A stretch of DNA of 64,000 bases, from assembly GCF_001941845.1 (NCBI RefSeq), contig NZ_CP018870.1, positions 7,230,001-7,294,000 of the forward strand, in the 5' to 3' direction. The notes beneath the pieces were generated by a model. It ran no database searches and was not told the DNA's origin. It saw only the letters and a list, made by a program, of their open reading frames with translations. This DNA is from Streptomyces sp. TN58 (lineage in GTDB: Bacteria; Actinomycetota; Actinomycetes; Streptomycetales; Streptomycetaceae). Of the stretch, positions 10,544 to 19,755 are shown piece by piece (within the stretch, counting starts at the first letter, position 1; every line of letters begins with the position of its first letter). Position numbers and translations under genes: made by a program.

Positions 10544-10603
10544 GACCGCGGCCGAGGCACCCGGGCGCCGGAGCCCCGGACCGTACGAAACGAGGGAGAG
10601 AAC

Positions 10604-11086
10604 ATGACCGGCACCACCGAAGGACGGGACGAGAGCCCGAAGGAGCGCGCCGACCGGCAGTGGACGGAGCTGATCCAGGAGATCCGCGTCGCCCAGACGG
10701 GCGTGCAGATCCTCTTCGGTTTCCTCCTCACCGTGGTCTTCACCCCCCTCTTCCACGAGCTCCCCCAGACGGACCAGATCATCTACATCGTCACCGTCGT
10801 CCTCGGCTCCCTGGCGACCGGCGCACTCATCGGCCCGGTGGCCTTCCACCGCATCGTCTCCGGCCGGCAGATCAAGCCCGAGGCCGTGGCCTGGGCCTCG
10901 CGCCTGACCTTCACCGGCCTCGTCCTGCTGCTGGCCACGTGCACGGCGGCACTCTTCCTCGTCCTGCGGGTGGCCACCCACAACGCCGTCGTGCCGTGGC
11001 TGGTGGCCGTGGTGCTGGCCTGGTACCTGCTGTGCTGGTTCGCCCTGCCGCTGTGGGCGCGGATCCGCTACACGGTCAAGGAGTGA
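10604..11086 (+). CDS. DUF6328-type integral membrane protein
   Basis: A 160-residue protein with a charged N-terminus (residues 1-30), then four predicted membrane segments, roughly 35-57, 62-82, 95-120 and 125-147. The pattern and the stretch VAQTGVQILFGFLLTV match the actinobacterial DUF6328 family. Function unknown. ATG 10604 has GAGGGAGAG upstream. Confidence 0.85.
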   Translation: MTGTTEGRDESPKERADRQWTELIQEIRVAQTGVQILFGFLLTVVFTPLFHELPQTDQIIYIVTVVLGSLATGALIGPVAFHRIVSGRQIKPEAVAWASRLTFTGLVLLLATCTAALFLVLRVATHNAVVPWLVAVVLAWYLLCWFALPLWARIRYTVKE

Positions 11087-11134
11087 GCGCAGGACCCCGC
11101 GCGCGCCGAGCCGCCGGGGACGACGGGACAGCCG

Positions 11135-11272
11135 TAGGGGGTGTCGTCAAAGCCCCGTCCGGGTGGCGGTGCCCGGCACGCACGCTCGCCGCGTTGGCGT
11201 CGGTCGCCGACTCCCGCGTCGACTCCCTCCTCCGCCACGGGCGGCCGACGCTACTTCGACGACAGCCCCCTA
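11135..11272. repeat. 138-bp dispersed element with terminal inverted repeats, full copy
   Basis: It starts TAGGGGGTGTCGTCAAAG and ends with the inverse of TAGGGGGCTGTCGTCGAAG (one indel, one mismatch). The interior is G/C-rich and non-coding. Reduced copies lie at 17501-17540 (right end) and 61904-61993 (left half plus last seven bases). It has no transposase and so behaves like a MITE or REP-like element. It lies just before the Pls-like gene's leader. Confidence 0.75.
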
Positions 11273-11370
11273 AGCTGGTGGGTTGTTCGGCCACAGACCG
11301 TGACAGACAGGGTGAAACCAGGTCTCGGCCGACGAAGCGGACCGACTGCCGGAACGACACGCGAGGGCCG

Positions 11371-14300
11371 ATGCCAGCCACACCCGACCGCACTGAACTC
11401 GCACTTCTCGACGGCCGCAGCCTCCACCCCGCCCCGGACGCGGGAGCGGCGGCGTACGAGGAGACCGGCAAGGCCGCCCGCTTCCGCACCGGCCCCGCCG
11501 CCCCGCCCCGCACCCTCGTCGACATCCTCGAAGCCACCGTTCGGGCGTACCCCGACGAACCGGCCCTCGACGACGGCGCCACCCGCCTCACCTACCGCGC
11601 CCTGGCCACCGAGGTCGACCGCGGCCGCCGCGCCCTCGCCGCCGCCGGGATCGGCGCCGGCGACCGGGTCGGCGTACGCGTCCCCTCCGGCACCGCCGAC
11701 CTGTACGTGGCGATCCTCGCCGTCCTCGCCGCGGGCGCCGCCTACGTACCCGTCGAAGCCGAGGACCCCGACGAACGGGCCGCCCTCGTCTTCGGCGAGG
11801 CCGGAGTGCGGGCGGTGGTCGGCGCAGGACGGCGCATCGACATCCTCGACACCACAAGTGACACGGCCCCCCGCGGCGACCGCTCCGCCCGTCCCGGCCC
11901 CGACCACGACGCGTGGATCATCTTCACCTCCGGCTCCACCGGCAGGCCGAAGGGCGTCGCCGTCACCCACCGCAGCGCCGCCGCCTTCGTCGACGCCGAA
12001 GCCGCGCTCTTCCTCACCGAGGAACCCCTCGGACCCGGCGACCGGGTCATGGCAGGCCTGTCCGTCGCCTTCGACGCCTCCTGCGAGGAGATGTGGCTGG
12101 CCTGGCGCCACGGAGCCTGCCTCGTGCCCGTCCCGCGCAGCATGGTCCGCAGCGGCGCCGACCTCGGCCCCTGGCTGGTCGAACAGGAGATCACCGCGGT
12201 CTCCACGGTCCCCACCCTCGCCGCCCTCTGGGAGCCCGAGGCCCTCGGTGAGGTCCGGCTGCTCGTCTTCGGCGGCGAGGCCTGCCCGCCCGAACTCGTC
12301 CAGCGGCTGGTCACCGAGGGCCGCGAGGTCTGGAACACCTACGGCCCCACCGAAGCCACCGTCGTCGCCTGCGCCGCACTCCTGACCGGCACGGGGCCCG
12401 TCCGCATCGGCCTCCCGCTGCACGGCTGGGAACTCGCCGTCGTCGACGGGTCCGGAGAGCCGGTCCCGATGGGCGGCAGCGGCGAACTCGTCATCGGCGG
12501 CGTCGGCCTGGCCCGCTACCTCGACCCGGGCAAGGACGCCGAGAAGTACGCCCCCCTCGCATCCCTCGGCTGGCAGCGCGCCTACCGCAGCGGCGACCTC
12601 GTCCGCGCGGAACCGGAAGGGCTCGTCTTCCTAGGCCGCGCCGACGAGCAGATCAAACTCGGCGGCCGACGCATCGAACTCGGCGAGATCGACGCCGCCC
12701 TCCAGGCACTGCCGCACGTGGCGGGCGCCGCCGCAGCCGTCCGCACCGCCCGCAGCGGCAACCAGCTGCTCGTCGGCTATCTCGTCACCCAGGACGGCTG
12801 GGACCGGGCCGCCGCCGTCGAACGCCTGCGAGCCGAGCTGCCCGCCGCGCTCGTACCGCTCCTCGCCCCCGTCCCCGAACTGCCCACCCGCACCTCCGGC
12901 AAGGTGGACCGCGACGCGCTGCCCTGGCCGCTTCCCGACCTGGAGAGCGCCGGACCCGCCGAAGAGCTCCACGGCACCGAGGCCTGGCTCGCCGAACAGT
13001 GGCGGGAGACCCTCGGCACAGCCGTCACCAGCGCCTCCGACGACTTCTTCGCGATCGGCGGCAACAGCATCGCCGCCGCCCGGCTCACCACCCGGCTGCG
13101 CACCCGCTACCCGAGCGCAGCCGTGCTCGACATCTACCAGCAGCCCACCCTCCGCAAGCTGGCCCGCCGCCTGGAGAAGTCCGCACCGGACGCCGGCGCG
13201 GCACGCCCCGTCGCACCCGTCCCCCGCCGCGCCCAAGCCGTCCAGTGCCTCCTGCTGCTGCCGCTGCTCACCGTGCTCGGCCTGCGCTGGACGGTCGCCC
13301 TGCTGGCGCTCGGCAACGTACTGCACCGGTTCGGGCCGTATCCGTGGGCGCCGACCGCCTCCTGGTGGCTCGTCGCCGCCGGCGCCGTCCTGCTCTTCAG
13401 CCCGCCGGGCCGCCTCGCCGTCGCAGCCGGCGGCGCCCGCCTGCTCCTGCGCGGGGTCGAGGCCGGACGGTACCCGCGCGGCGGCAGCGTCCACCTCAGA
13501 CTGTGGACCGCCGAGCGGCTGGCCGAATACGCGGGCGCGACCTCCCTGACCGGATCCTGGCTGGAGCGCTACGCCCGGGCCCTCGGCGCCAAGGTCGGCC
13601 CCGAGGTGGACCTGCACGCACTGCCTCCCGTCACCGGCATGCTCAAGCTCGGCCGCGGCTGCGCCGTGGAGGCCGAGGCCGACCTCAGCGGCCACTGGCT
13701 GGACGGCGACCAGCTGGAGATCGGCCCCCTGAGGATCGGCGCCGGAGCGGTGGTCGGCACCCGCAGTGTGCTCTTCCCGGGCGCGCGGATCGGCAAGCGG
13801 GCCGAGGTCGCCCCCGGCTCCGCCGTCACCGGGACCGTGCCGACCGGCCAGCGCTGGGCCGGCGCGCCCGCCGTCGAACTCGGCAGGGCCAAACACAACT
13901 GGCCCGGTGAACGCCCGCCCCGCGGGGTCCACTGGCGCGCCATGTACGGAACCACCGGCTTCTGCCTCACGGCGCTGCCCGCCCTCGCCGCCGTACCCGC
14001 CCTGCTCGTGCTGACCCGGTTCGTGCCCGCGGACGCCACGCTCGCCGAGGCCCTGCGCGGAGCCCTGGTCGCCGTGGTGCCCGCCACACTCGCCTTCGGC
14101 CTGGCCTACGCACTGCTGCTGCTGGCCGGCGTACGCCTGCTGAGCCTCGGCCTGCACCCCGGCAGCCATCCGACGCACAGCCGGACCGGCTGGCAGGCCT
14201 GGACGGTCACCCAACTCATGGACCTCGCCAGGGGCGCACTCTTCCCGCTGTACGCCGGGCTGATCACGCCGGTCTGGCTGCGCCTGCTCGGCATGAGGAT

Positions 14301-15318
14301 CGGCCGCGGGGCCGAGGTGTCCACCGTACTGGCGCTGCCCAGCCTCACCACCGTCGGCGACGGCGCGTTCCTCGCCGACGACACCCTCACCGCCCCCTTC
14401 GAACTGGGCGGCGGCTGGGTGCGGATCGGGCACTCCGCGATCGGCCGCCGGGCCTTCCTCGGCAACTCCGGCATGGCCGCTCCCGGCCGTGCCGTGCCGG
14501 ACGACGGGCTGGTCGGCGTACTGTCCGCCGTCCCGAAGAAGGCCAAGAAGGGCAGCTCCTACCTGGGCCTGCCCCCGGTCAAACTGCCCCGGTCCGCGGC
14601 CGCCGCCGACCACAGCCGGACCTACGACCCGCCCGCGCACCTGCTGTGGGCCCGCGGCCTGGTGGAGCTGTGCCGACTCCTCCCCGTCTTCTGCTCGGCG
14701 GCCCTGGCCGTACTGGGCGCGGCGGCGCTGTGCGCGCTGACCGCCCACGGCGGCCTGGGCCTCTGGTCGGCCGCGCTGCTGTCGGGAGCCGTACTCCTGG
14801 CCGCCGGAACGGCCGCGTGCTGTGTGGCGGTCACCGCGAAGTGGCTGCTGGTCGGCCGGCACCGGCCGGGCGAGCACCCGCTGTGGAGCGGCTTCGTCTG
14901 GCGCAACGAGCTCGCCGACACCTTCGTCGAGGTACTGGCCGTGCCCTGGCCCGCCGGACCGGTGCCCGGTACCCCGCTGATGTCCCTGTGGCTGCGCGGG
15001 CTCGGCGCCCGCATCGGCCGGGGCGTGTGGTGCGAGAGCTACTGGCTGCCGGAGGCCGACCTGGTCACCCTCGGCGACGGGGTCAGCGTGAACCGCGGCT
15101 GTGTGCTGCAGACGCACCTCTTCCACGACCGGATCTTGCGGACGGATACTGTGGTCCTCCGCGAGGGCGCCACCCTGGGCCCCGGTGGAATCGTCCTGCC
15201 CGGCAGCACGGTCGGGGCACGCAGCACCCTGGGCCCCGCCTCCCTCGTGATGGCCGGGGAGTCCGTCCCCGCCGACACGCGCTGGCTGGGCAACCCGATC
15301 GAGGCGTGGCGCTCCTGA
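11371..15318 (+). CDS. Pls/PosA-family single-module NRPS (poly-amino-acid synthetase-like)
   Basis: A 1315-residue membrane NRPS, close in length and layout to epsilon-poly-L-lysine synthetase. The adenylation domain (about 45-515) has IFTSGSTGRPKG (about 184), FDASCEEMW (about 234), NTYGPTEAT (about 321), YRSGDL and a terminal Lys in TSGKVDR. The carrier domain is near 530-605 with phosphopantetheine Ser566 in GGNSI. Then three soluble domains with hexapeptide-repeat character (about 700-845, 975-1085, 1190-1315) alternate with three pairs of membrane segments. No condensation HHxxxDG or thioesterase is present. A hand-read specificity code is DAESVGTVVK, near the lysine codes. GAGG precedes ATG 11371. 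Whether it makes a polymer is inference. The M1 peptidase follows. Confidence 0.92.
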   Translation: MPATPDRTELALLDGRSLHPAPDAGAAAYEETGKAARFRTGPAAPPRTLVDILEATVRAYPDEPALDDGATRLTYRALATEVDRGRRALAAAGIGAGDRVGVRVPSGTADLYVAILAVLAAGAAYVPVEAEDPDERAALVFGEAGVRAVVGAGRRIDILDTTSDTAPRGDRSARPGPDHDAWIIFTSGSTGRPKGVAVTHRSAAAFVDAEAALFLTEEPLGPGDRVMAGLSVAFDASCEEMWLAWRHGACLVPVPRSMVRSGADLGPWLVEQEITAVSTVPTLAALWEPEALGEVRLLVFGGEACPPELVQRLVTEGREVWNTYGPTEATVVACAALLTGTGPVRIGLPLHGWELAVVDGSGEPVPMGGSGELVIGGVGLARYLDPGKDAEKYAPLASLGWQRAYRSGDLVRAEPEGLVFLGRADEQIKLGGRRIELGEIDAALQALPHVAGAAAAVRTARSGNQLLVGYLVTQDGWDRAAAVERLRAELPAALVPLLAPVPELPTRTSGKVDRDALPWPLPDLESAGPAEELHGTEAWLAEQWRETLGTAVTSASDDFFAIGGNSIAAARLTTRLRTRYPSAAVLDIYQQPTLRKLARRLEKSAPDAGAARPVAPVPRRAQAVQCLLLLPLLTVLGLRWTVALLALGNVLHRFGPYPWAPTASWWLVAAGAVLLFSPPGRLAVAAGGARLLLRGVEAGRYPRGGSVHLRLWTAERLAEYAGATSLTGSWLERYARALGAKVGPEVDLHALPPVTGMLKLGRGCAVEAEADLSGHWLDGDQLEIGPLRIGAGAVVGTRSVLFPGARIGKRAEVAPGSAVTGTVPTGQRWAGAPAVELGRAKHNWPGERPPRGVHWRAMYGTTGFCLTALPALAAVPALLVLTRFVPADATLAEALRGALVAVVPATLAFGLAYALLLLAGVRLLSLGLHPGSHPTHSRTGWQAWTVTQLMDLARGALFPLYAGLITPVWLRLLGMRIGRGAEVSTVLALPSLTTVGDGAFLADDTLTAPFELGGGWVRIGHSAIGRRAFLGNSGMAAPGRAVPDDGLVGVLSAVPKKAKKGSSYLGLPPVKLPRSAAAADHSRTYDPPAHLLWARGLVELCRLLPVFCSAALAVLGAAALCALTAHGGLGLWSAALLSGAVLLAAGTAACCVAVTAKWLLVGRHRPGEHPLWSGFVWRNELADTFVEVLAVPWPAGPVPGTPLMSLWLRGLGARIGRGVWCESYWLPEADLVTLGDGVSVNRGCVLQTHLFHDRILRTDTVVLREGATLGPGGIVLPGSTVGARSTLGPASLVMAGESVPADTRWLGNPIEAWRS

Positions 15319-15443
15319 GCAGGCGGCGGCGCCGGCCGGCACACGAGCGGCGGCAGGTACGGCGAGGGCGGCACGGGCGGCACACCGGCACGTCGCACGA
15401 GCAGGAGCACGGGTACGAGCACGGGCAGGGAGCGGAAGCGGCA

Positions 15444-16766
15444 GTGAGCGGCCAGACCACAGCGGTACCGGACCCGTACTTCCCGGCCAACGGGGACGCC
15501 CGCTACCGCGTGCACCGGTACGAGATCGCCCTGGACTACCGCCCCGCCCCCAACCGGCTGGCGGGAACGGGCCGCCTCAGCGCGATCGCCGGCCGGGCGC
15601 CGCTCACCGAGTTCCACCTGAACCTGGCCGACTTCAAGACCGGCCGTGTCCTGGTCGACGGGCGGCCGCCGCAGTACACCCACCGCGGCGGCAGGCTCCG
15701 CATCCGCCCCGCCAAGCCGCTGCCGCCCGGAGCCGCCTTCACCGTCGACGTGCAGTGGTCGGGCAACCCCAGGCCGGTGCGCAGCCCCTGGGGCGGCCTC
15801 GGCTGGGAGGAACTGACCGACGGCGCCCTCGTGGCCAGCCAGCCCGTCGGCGCCCCCTCCTGGTACCCCTGCAACGACCGCCCCGCCGACAAGGCCTCGT
15901 ACCAGATCTCCGTCAACACGCCGTCCGCCTACACGGTCGTGGCCGGCGGCCGGCTCCTCACCCGCACCACCCGCGCGAGCACCACCACCTGGGTGTACGA
16001 GCAGCCCGCGCCGACCTCCAGCTACCTGGTCGGCCTCGCCATCGGCATGTTCCAGACGGTGCTCCTGGGCGACCCCGGACCCGGCGGCGTGACCCAGAGC
16101 GCCCACGTGCCCGCCCACCTGCTCCAGCGGTTCGCCCGGGACTTCGCCCGGCAGCCCGCCATGATGCGGCTCTTCGAGGAGCTCTTCGGCCCCTACCCCT
16201 TCGGCGAGTACGCGGTGGTCGTCGCCGACGAGGAACTGGACGTGCCGGTGGAGGCGCAGGGACTCTCCCTCTTCGGGGCCAACCACGTGGACGGCGTCCG
16301 CGGCTCGGAGCGCCTGATCGCCCACGAGCTCGCGCACCAGTGGTTCGGCAACAGCGTGACCATCGCCGACTGGCGCCACATCTGGCTCAACGAGGGCTTC
16401 GCGAAATACGCCGAATGGCTCTGGTCGGAGCGCTCCGGCGGCCGCACCGCACACGAGCAGGCGGCCGCCGCGCACCGGTCGCTGACCGCCCGGCCGCAGG
16501 ACCTGCGGCTGGTCGACCCCGGCCGGAAGCTGATGTTCGACGACCGCCTGTACCAGCGCGGCGGTCTCACCGTCCACGCGATCCGCCGCGCCCTCGGCGA
16601 CGAGGCCTTCTTCCGCATGCTGCGCGACTGGGCCGCCGTACACCGGCACGGCGTGGTGAGCACCGCCGCGTTCACCGCCCACGCCGCCCGCTACACGGCC
16701 GATCCGCTGGACGACCTGTACTCGGCCTGGCTGTACGAGGCCCCGCTCCCGCCCCTGCCGGGGTAG
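15444..16766 (+). CDS. M1-family zinc aminopeptidase
   Basis: A 440-residue gluzincin peptidase. The zinc site is HELAHQ (His294, Glu295, His298) followed 18 residues later by Glu317 in NEGFAKYAEW. The N-terminal beta domain (about 20-200) ends with the substrate-loop region YPCNDRPADKASY typical of M1 enzymes. The usual GAMEN motif appears altered: VPVEAQGLSLFG stands in its place. There is no long C-terminal helical domain, so it belongs to the short bacterial M1 type. GTG 15444 is 126 bases beyond the Pls-like stop and no terminator is seen, so co-transcription is likely. Epsilon-polylysine producers carry metallopeptidases that degrade the polymer; a similar role here is a hypothesis. Confidence 0.92.
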   Translation: MSGQTTAVPDPYFPANGDARYRVHRYEIALDYRPAPNRLAGTGRLSAIAGRAPLTEFHLNLADFKTGRVLVDGRPPQYTHRGGRLRIRPAKPLPPGAAFTVDVQWSGNPRPVRSPWGGLGWEELTDGALVASQPVGAPSWYPCNDRPADKASYQISVNTPSAYTVVAGGRLLTRTTRASTTTWVYEQPAPTSSYLVGLAIGMFQTVLLGDPGPGGVTQSAHVPAHLLQRFARDFARQPAMMRLFEELFGPYPFGEYAVVVADEELDVPVEAQGLSLFGANHVDGVRGSERLIAHELAHQWFGNSVTIADWRHIWLNEGFAKYAEWLWSERSGGRTAHEQAAAAHRSLTARPQDLRLVDPGRKLMFDDRLYQRGGLTVHAIRRALGDEAFFRMLRDWAAVHRHGVVSTAAFTAHAARYTADPLDDLYSAWLYEAPLPPLPG

Positions 16767-17017
16767 CCCGTGTGGTTTCCGGACGCATTGGACACCCGTC
16801 CGTCCACCCCTCCTCGGTGATCGTGCAGGTCAGGGGCTTGTCCAGGGCGGCCTGAAGTCGGCAGGCGGGGGTGGGGCCGCCCTTGCCGGGGGACTATGCG
16901 GCTGCCAGCATTCAGCGCGCGCCCCGCGGAGGTCCGGGGCCGGAGCAGATCCCGGCACCTCCCGTCGCATCTCTCGCATGGTTCCGTCCGGTGAACAACG
17001 AGCCAGGAGTGCATCCC

Positions 17018-17500
17018 GTGATCCGATCGAAACTGCGTACGCTGCTGCTCGCCGGCGGCGGTGCGGCCGTCATGCTGGCCACAGCACTCGTCCCCGGTAC
17101 CGCGTCCGCGTCGCCGTCCGCCTCCCCGTCCGGGCAGACCCCGGCCGAGGCCGCCGGGTTCTGGTCCTGCACCGTCCCGCCCGGCTACACCTTCTCCTCC
17201 ACCACCAACACCCTGAACTGCGGGGGCAGCGGCTTCCGCACCTACTACTTCGTCCAGCCGCCCAGCGACGGACTGTGGGCCTGCACCGTCTCCGACGGGT
17301 TCACCTACTCCTCCACCCAGAACACGCTCGACTGCTCCACCGGCGGCGGCTTCCGCACCAAGTACCTGCTGCGCACTCCGAAGACCGGTCTGTGGGCGTG
17401 CACGGTCCCCTCCGGCTTCACCTACACCAGTACGCAGAACACCCTCGACTGCTCGACCGGCGGCGGCTTCCGCACCAAGTACCTGCTACGCGCCTTCTGA
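17018..17500 (+). CDS. secreted protein of three 39-residue cysteine-containing repeats
   Basis: A 160-residue protein with a Sec signal peptide (basic start, hydrophobic LLLAGGGAAVMLATALV, cleavage near ASA-SPS). The mature part is three tandem units beginning GFWSCTV, GLWACTV and GLWACTV, each with one Cys near the start and one near NTLDC, and each ending FRTKYLL or a variant. Units two and three are nearly identical, so the duplication is recent or maintained. Each unit could form one disulfide. GTG 17018 has AGGAG eight bases upstream. The family was not recognised. Its stop codon abuts a reduced copy of the dispersed repeat. Confidence 0.85.
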   Translation: MIRSKLRTLLLAGGGAAVMLATALVPGTASASPSASPSGQTPAEAAGFWSCTVPPGYTFSSTTNTLNCGGSGFRTYYFVQPPSDGLWACTVSDGFTYSSTQNTLDCSTGGGFRTKYLLRTPKTGLWACTVPSGFTYTSTQNTLDCSTGGGFRTKYLLRAF

Positions 17501-17540
17501 CACGGGCGCGGCGGCCGACGCTACTTTGACGACACCCCTA
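17501..17540. repeat. right-end fragment of the dispersed TIR element
   Basis: It matches 11237-11272 apart from a three-base insertion and two substitutions, and ends in the inverse of TAGGGGTGTCGTCAAAG. It fills the whole gap between two convergent genes: it begins one base after the repeat-protein stop, and its terminal TAG (minus strand, 17540-17538) is the stop codon of the kinase gene. Confidence 0.7.
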
Positions 17541-19394
17541 GGTCTGCTTCGTCCAGCGCTGGGAGGCCTCCCCGCCGCAGGTCTTCGTCACCAGGCCGCT
17601 GCTCATGCCGAGGTCGAGGCAGCCCCCGCCGAGGTCGCTGCGCAGGGCGCCGTTCGAACCCGTACGCCACACCCGGCCGATGTCCTGGGAGCAGTCGCCG
17701 ACGAAGACGGCCTGGCCGAGGCCGTTGGAGTAGAGGCAGCTTCCGCTCTGCTGGTTGACGAGCTTGAAACCGCCGTCCGGCATGCTCCGCACGGTCCAGC
17801 GGGCGGAGCCGTTCGCGCAGTCGCCGAAGTCCGAGGAGCCGAAGACCTGGGTGATGCACTTGCCGTTGTTGCCGTTGCGATAGCGGTAGGTGCCGGAGTC
17901 GGGGGATGAGGGAGGCTGCGCCGGGGCCTTGGTGGGCGCCGCCGACGTCCCCCCGGCGGCGGGGCGGGATCCGCCGTCGCCGCCGCCCGCGCCCGCGGAG
18001 CCGCCCGTGCCCGGCGGGGCGCCGCCGGCCACCGGGCCCGCGCCGGGTCCGGTTCCGGCGCCGCCGGCCGCGGTGGCCGGGTCACCACCGGTGGCGCCCG
18101 GCGCCTGCCCCGGGTCCTGGGCCGGCGGATGTGCGGACGGAGCCGTACCGGACGGGCTGCCGCCGGCCGCCGAAGCGGGGTCGGCCGGGGCCGTCACGGA
18201 AGCGGTCGGGGTGTTTTGTGCCTCGGCCCGCGGCGAAGAGGTGTGCGGCAGGTACTGGATGGCGAGTGTCGTGCCGCCGGAGAGCACCACGACGGGCAGG
18301 ACCGCGAGGAGGACACGGGTGCGTCGGCGCTCGCGCCGCACACCCCGCTCGGGCCCGTCCGGGGGAGACCCGGGCGCGGGGTCCGGTCCGGGGGCTTTCT
18401 CCTTCTCCTTCTCCTCGCCAGCCGCCTCCGCCTCCGGCCTCCCGCCGGAGAGCGGGAGCGTGGGCACGTCGATCTCCTGCACGTTCTCGGCGAAGGCGGC
18501 CCGTTCGGCCAGGCGCTCGTCGACGGCCGCCGGCCACAGCGGCTGCGTGAACGGTCCCTTCCGGGAGGCGCGGTCGAGCAGTTCCGGCGCCGTGGGGCGG
18601 CTGTCCGGATCCTTGGCGAGGCAGGCCTCGACGATGTCGGCCAGCTCCGGCGCCCGCTCCCGCAGCGGCTCCAGGTCGGGCTGCTCGTGGACGATCCGGT
18701 ACAGCACACCGTGGCCGGACTCGTCTCCGAAGGGGGGCCGGCCGCACGCCGCGTACGCGAGTACCGAACCCAGCGCGAACACGTCGGTGGCGCCGCTCAG
18801 CGCCCGCTTCCCCGAGGCCTGCTCGGGAGCCATGTAGGCGGGAGTGCCCACGACCATGCCGGTCACGGTCAGCCGGCTCTGCTCGGCGGCCCGCGCCACA
18901 CCGAAGTCGATGAGGGTCAGCCCGTCCAGGGTGAGCATGACGTTCGAGGGCTTGAGGTCGCGGTGCACCATGTCCAGCGCGTGCACCGGCGCCAGGCTCG
19001 CCGCCGCCTCCCGCAGCAGCAGCCACAGGGCGTCCTCGGGGAGCGGGCCGCCGTGCAGCCTGAGGGCTTCGCTCAGGGTGAGCCCGGGGACGTAGGCGGT
19101 GGCGAACCACGGCGGTCTGGCCTCGCGGTCGCCGGCGAGCAGCGGCGCCGTGGCCCCCGCGGGCAGCCGGGCGAGGTTGTCCAGCTCGTGCCCGAAGCGG
19201 CGCAGGAAGTCCTCGTCCTCGCCGACGACGGAGGACAGGAGCTGCTTGACGGCGACGTAGCGGCGCTCGTGGACGCCGAGGTACACCCGTCCCATGCCGC
19301 CGGCCCCGAGCCGCCCCGCCAGCGGGATCGGCCCGATCCGAAGCGGATCCTCCGCCTCCAGTGGCTCGGCCCCGCTCCCCGTCAGCTCTAACAC
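17538..19394 (-). CDS. receptor-type Ser/Thr protein kinase with C-terminal beta-trefoil (ricin-like) domain
   Basis: A 618-residue membrane kinase. The cytosolic Hanks-type domain (about 20-280) has the GAGGMGRVY loop, AVKQL lysine, HRDLKPSN, DFG and APE. A linker leads to one membrane helix (RVLLAVLPVVVLSGGTTLAI, about 375-395). Outside is a Pro/Ala/Gly-rich stalk and a domain of about 115 residues with three W-ending repeats (ARWTV, RVWRT, QRWTK) and paired cysteines, resembling a ricin-type lectin. It may sense a sugar or cell-wall fragment. Codon 2 after GTG 19394 is TTA, the only TTA noticed, so translation may depend on the bldA tRNA. The stop codon comes from the repeat element. It diverges from vanW. 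Confidence 0.9.
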   Translation of the reverse strand: MLELTGSGAEPLEAEDPLRIGPIPLAGRLGAGGMGRVYLGVHERRYVAVKQLLSSVVGEDEDFLRRFGHELDNLARLPAGATAPLLAGDREARPPWFATAYVPGLTLSEALRLHGGPLPEDALWLLLREAAASLAPVHALDMVHRDLKPSNVMLTLDGLTLIDFGVARAAEQSRLTVTGMVVGTPAYMAPEQASGKRALSGATDVFALGSVLAYAACGRPPFGDESGHGVLYRIVHEQPDLEPLRERAPELADIVEACLAKDPDSRPTAPELLDRASRKGPFTQPLWPAAVDERLAERAAFAENVQEIDVPTLPLSGGRPEAEAAGEEKEKEKAPGPDPAPGSPPDGPERGVRRERRRTRVLLAVLPVVVLSGGTTLAIQYLPHTSSPRAEAQNTPTASVTAPADPASAAGGSPSGTAPSAHPPAQDPGQAPGATGGDPATAAGGAGTGPGAGPVAGGAPPGTGGSAGAGGGDGGSRPAAGGTSAAPTKAPAQPPSSPDSGTYRYRNGNNGKCITQVFGSSDFGDCANGSARWTVRSMPDGGFKLVNQQSGSCLYSNGLGQAVFVGDCSQDIGRVWRTGSNGALRSDLGGGCLDLGMSSGLVTKTCGGEASQRWTKQT

Positions 19395-19755
19395 GTCGCC
19401 TGCCCCGCTTGGATCGGTAACCGTCTCCGGGAATCTATCCCGGTGATCCGAAGAGGGCAACGAGCCTGGTGAGCAGTCGAGTTGCCGGTCCGCGGCTGCT
19501 GCGGGCCGGCTGCCGCCGGGCGGCGGTGGAGCCCCGGGCCGTCCCGGTCGGCGGTTCGCGCCCGTGCCCCCGCCGCATCCCGCCCGCGCGCCGACCGGGC
19601 TCGCCCTGGCCGTCGTGGCGCCATCGTGAGAACCGTTACATTCATCCCTCAATTGCCCCTTTTGGGGGAATCATGATTCCCGGTATCTGTCGTCTATGCG
19701 CCGCGCGAGCCGCGGCCCGCGCCGCCCCACCGCGGTCGGCGCTGCTGGGAGTGAC
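19395..19755. promoter_or_regulatory. divergent kinase/vanW intergenic region with a 16-bp perfect palindrome
   Basis: GGGAATCATGATTCCC at 19666-19681 reads identically on both strands, about 75 bases before the vanW start and 270 before the kinase start. It looks like an operator; the binding protein is unknown. Bases around 19635-19665 are locally A/T-rich, as expected for a promoter, but no clear -35/-10 pair was chosen. Confidence 0.5.

Noticed and set aside
12631..15342. A 903-codon open frame on the minus strand opposite the Pls-like gene
   Set aside because: It is the antisense shadow of a high-GC gene; the plus-strand protein has clear NRPS motifs and the minus translation has none.
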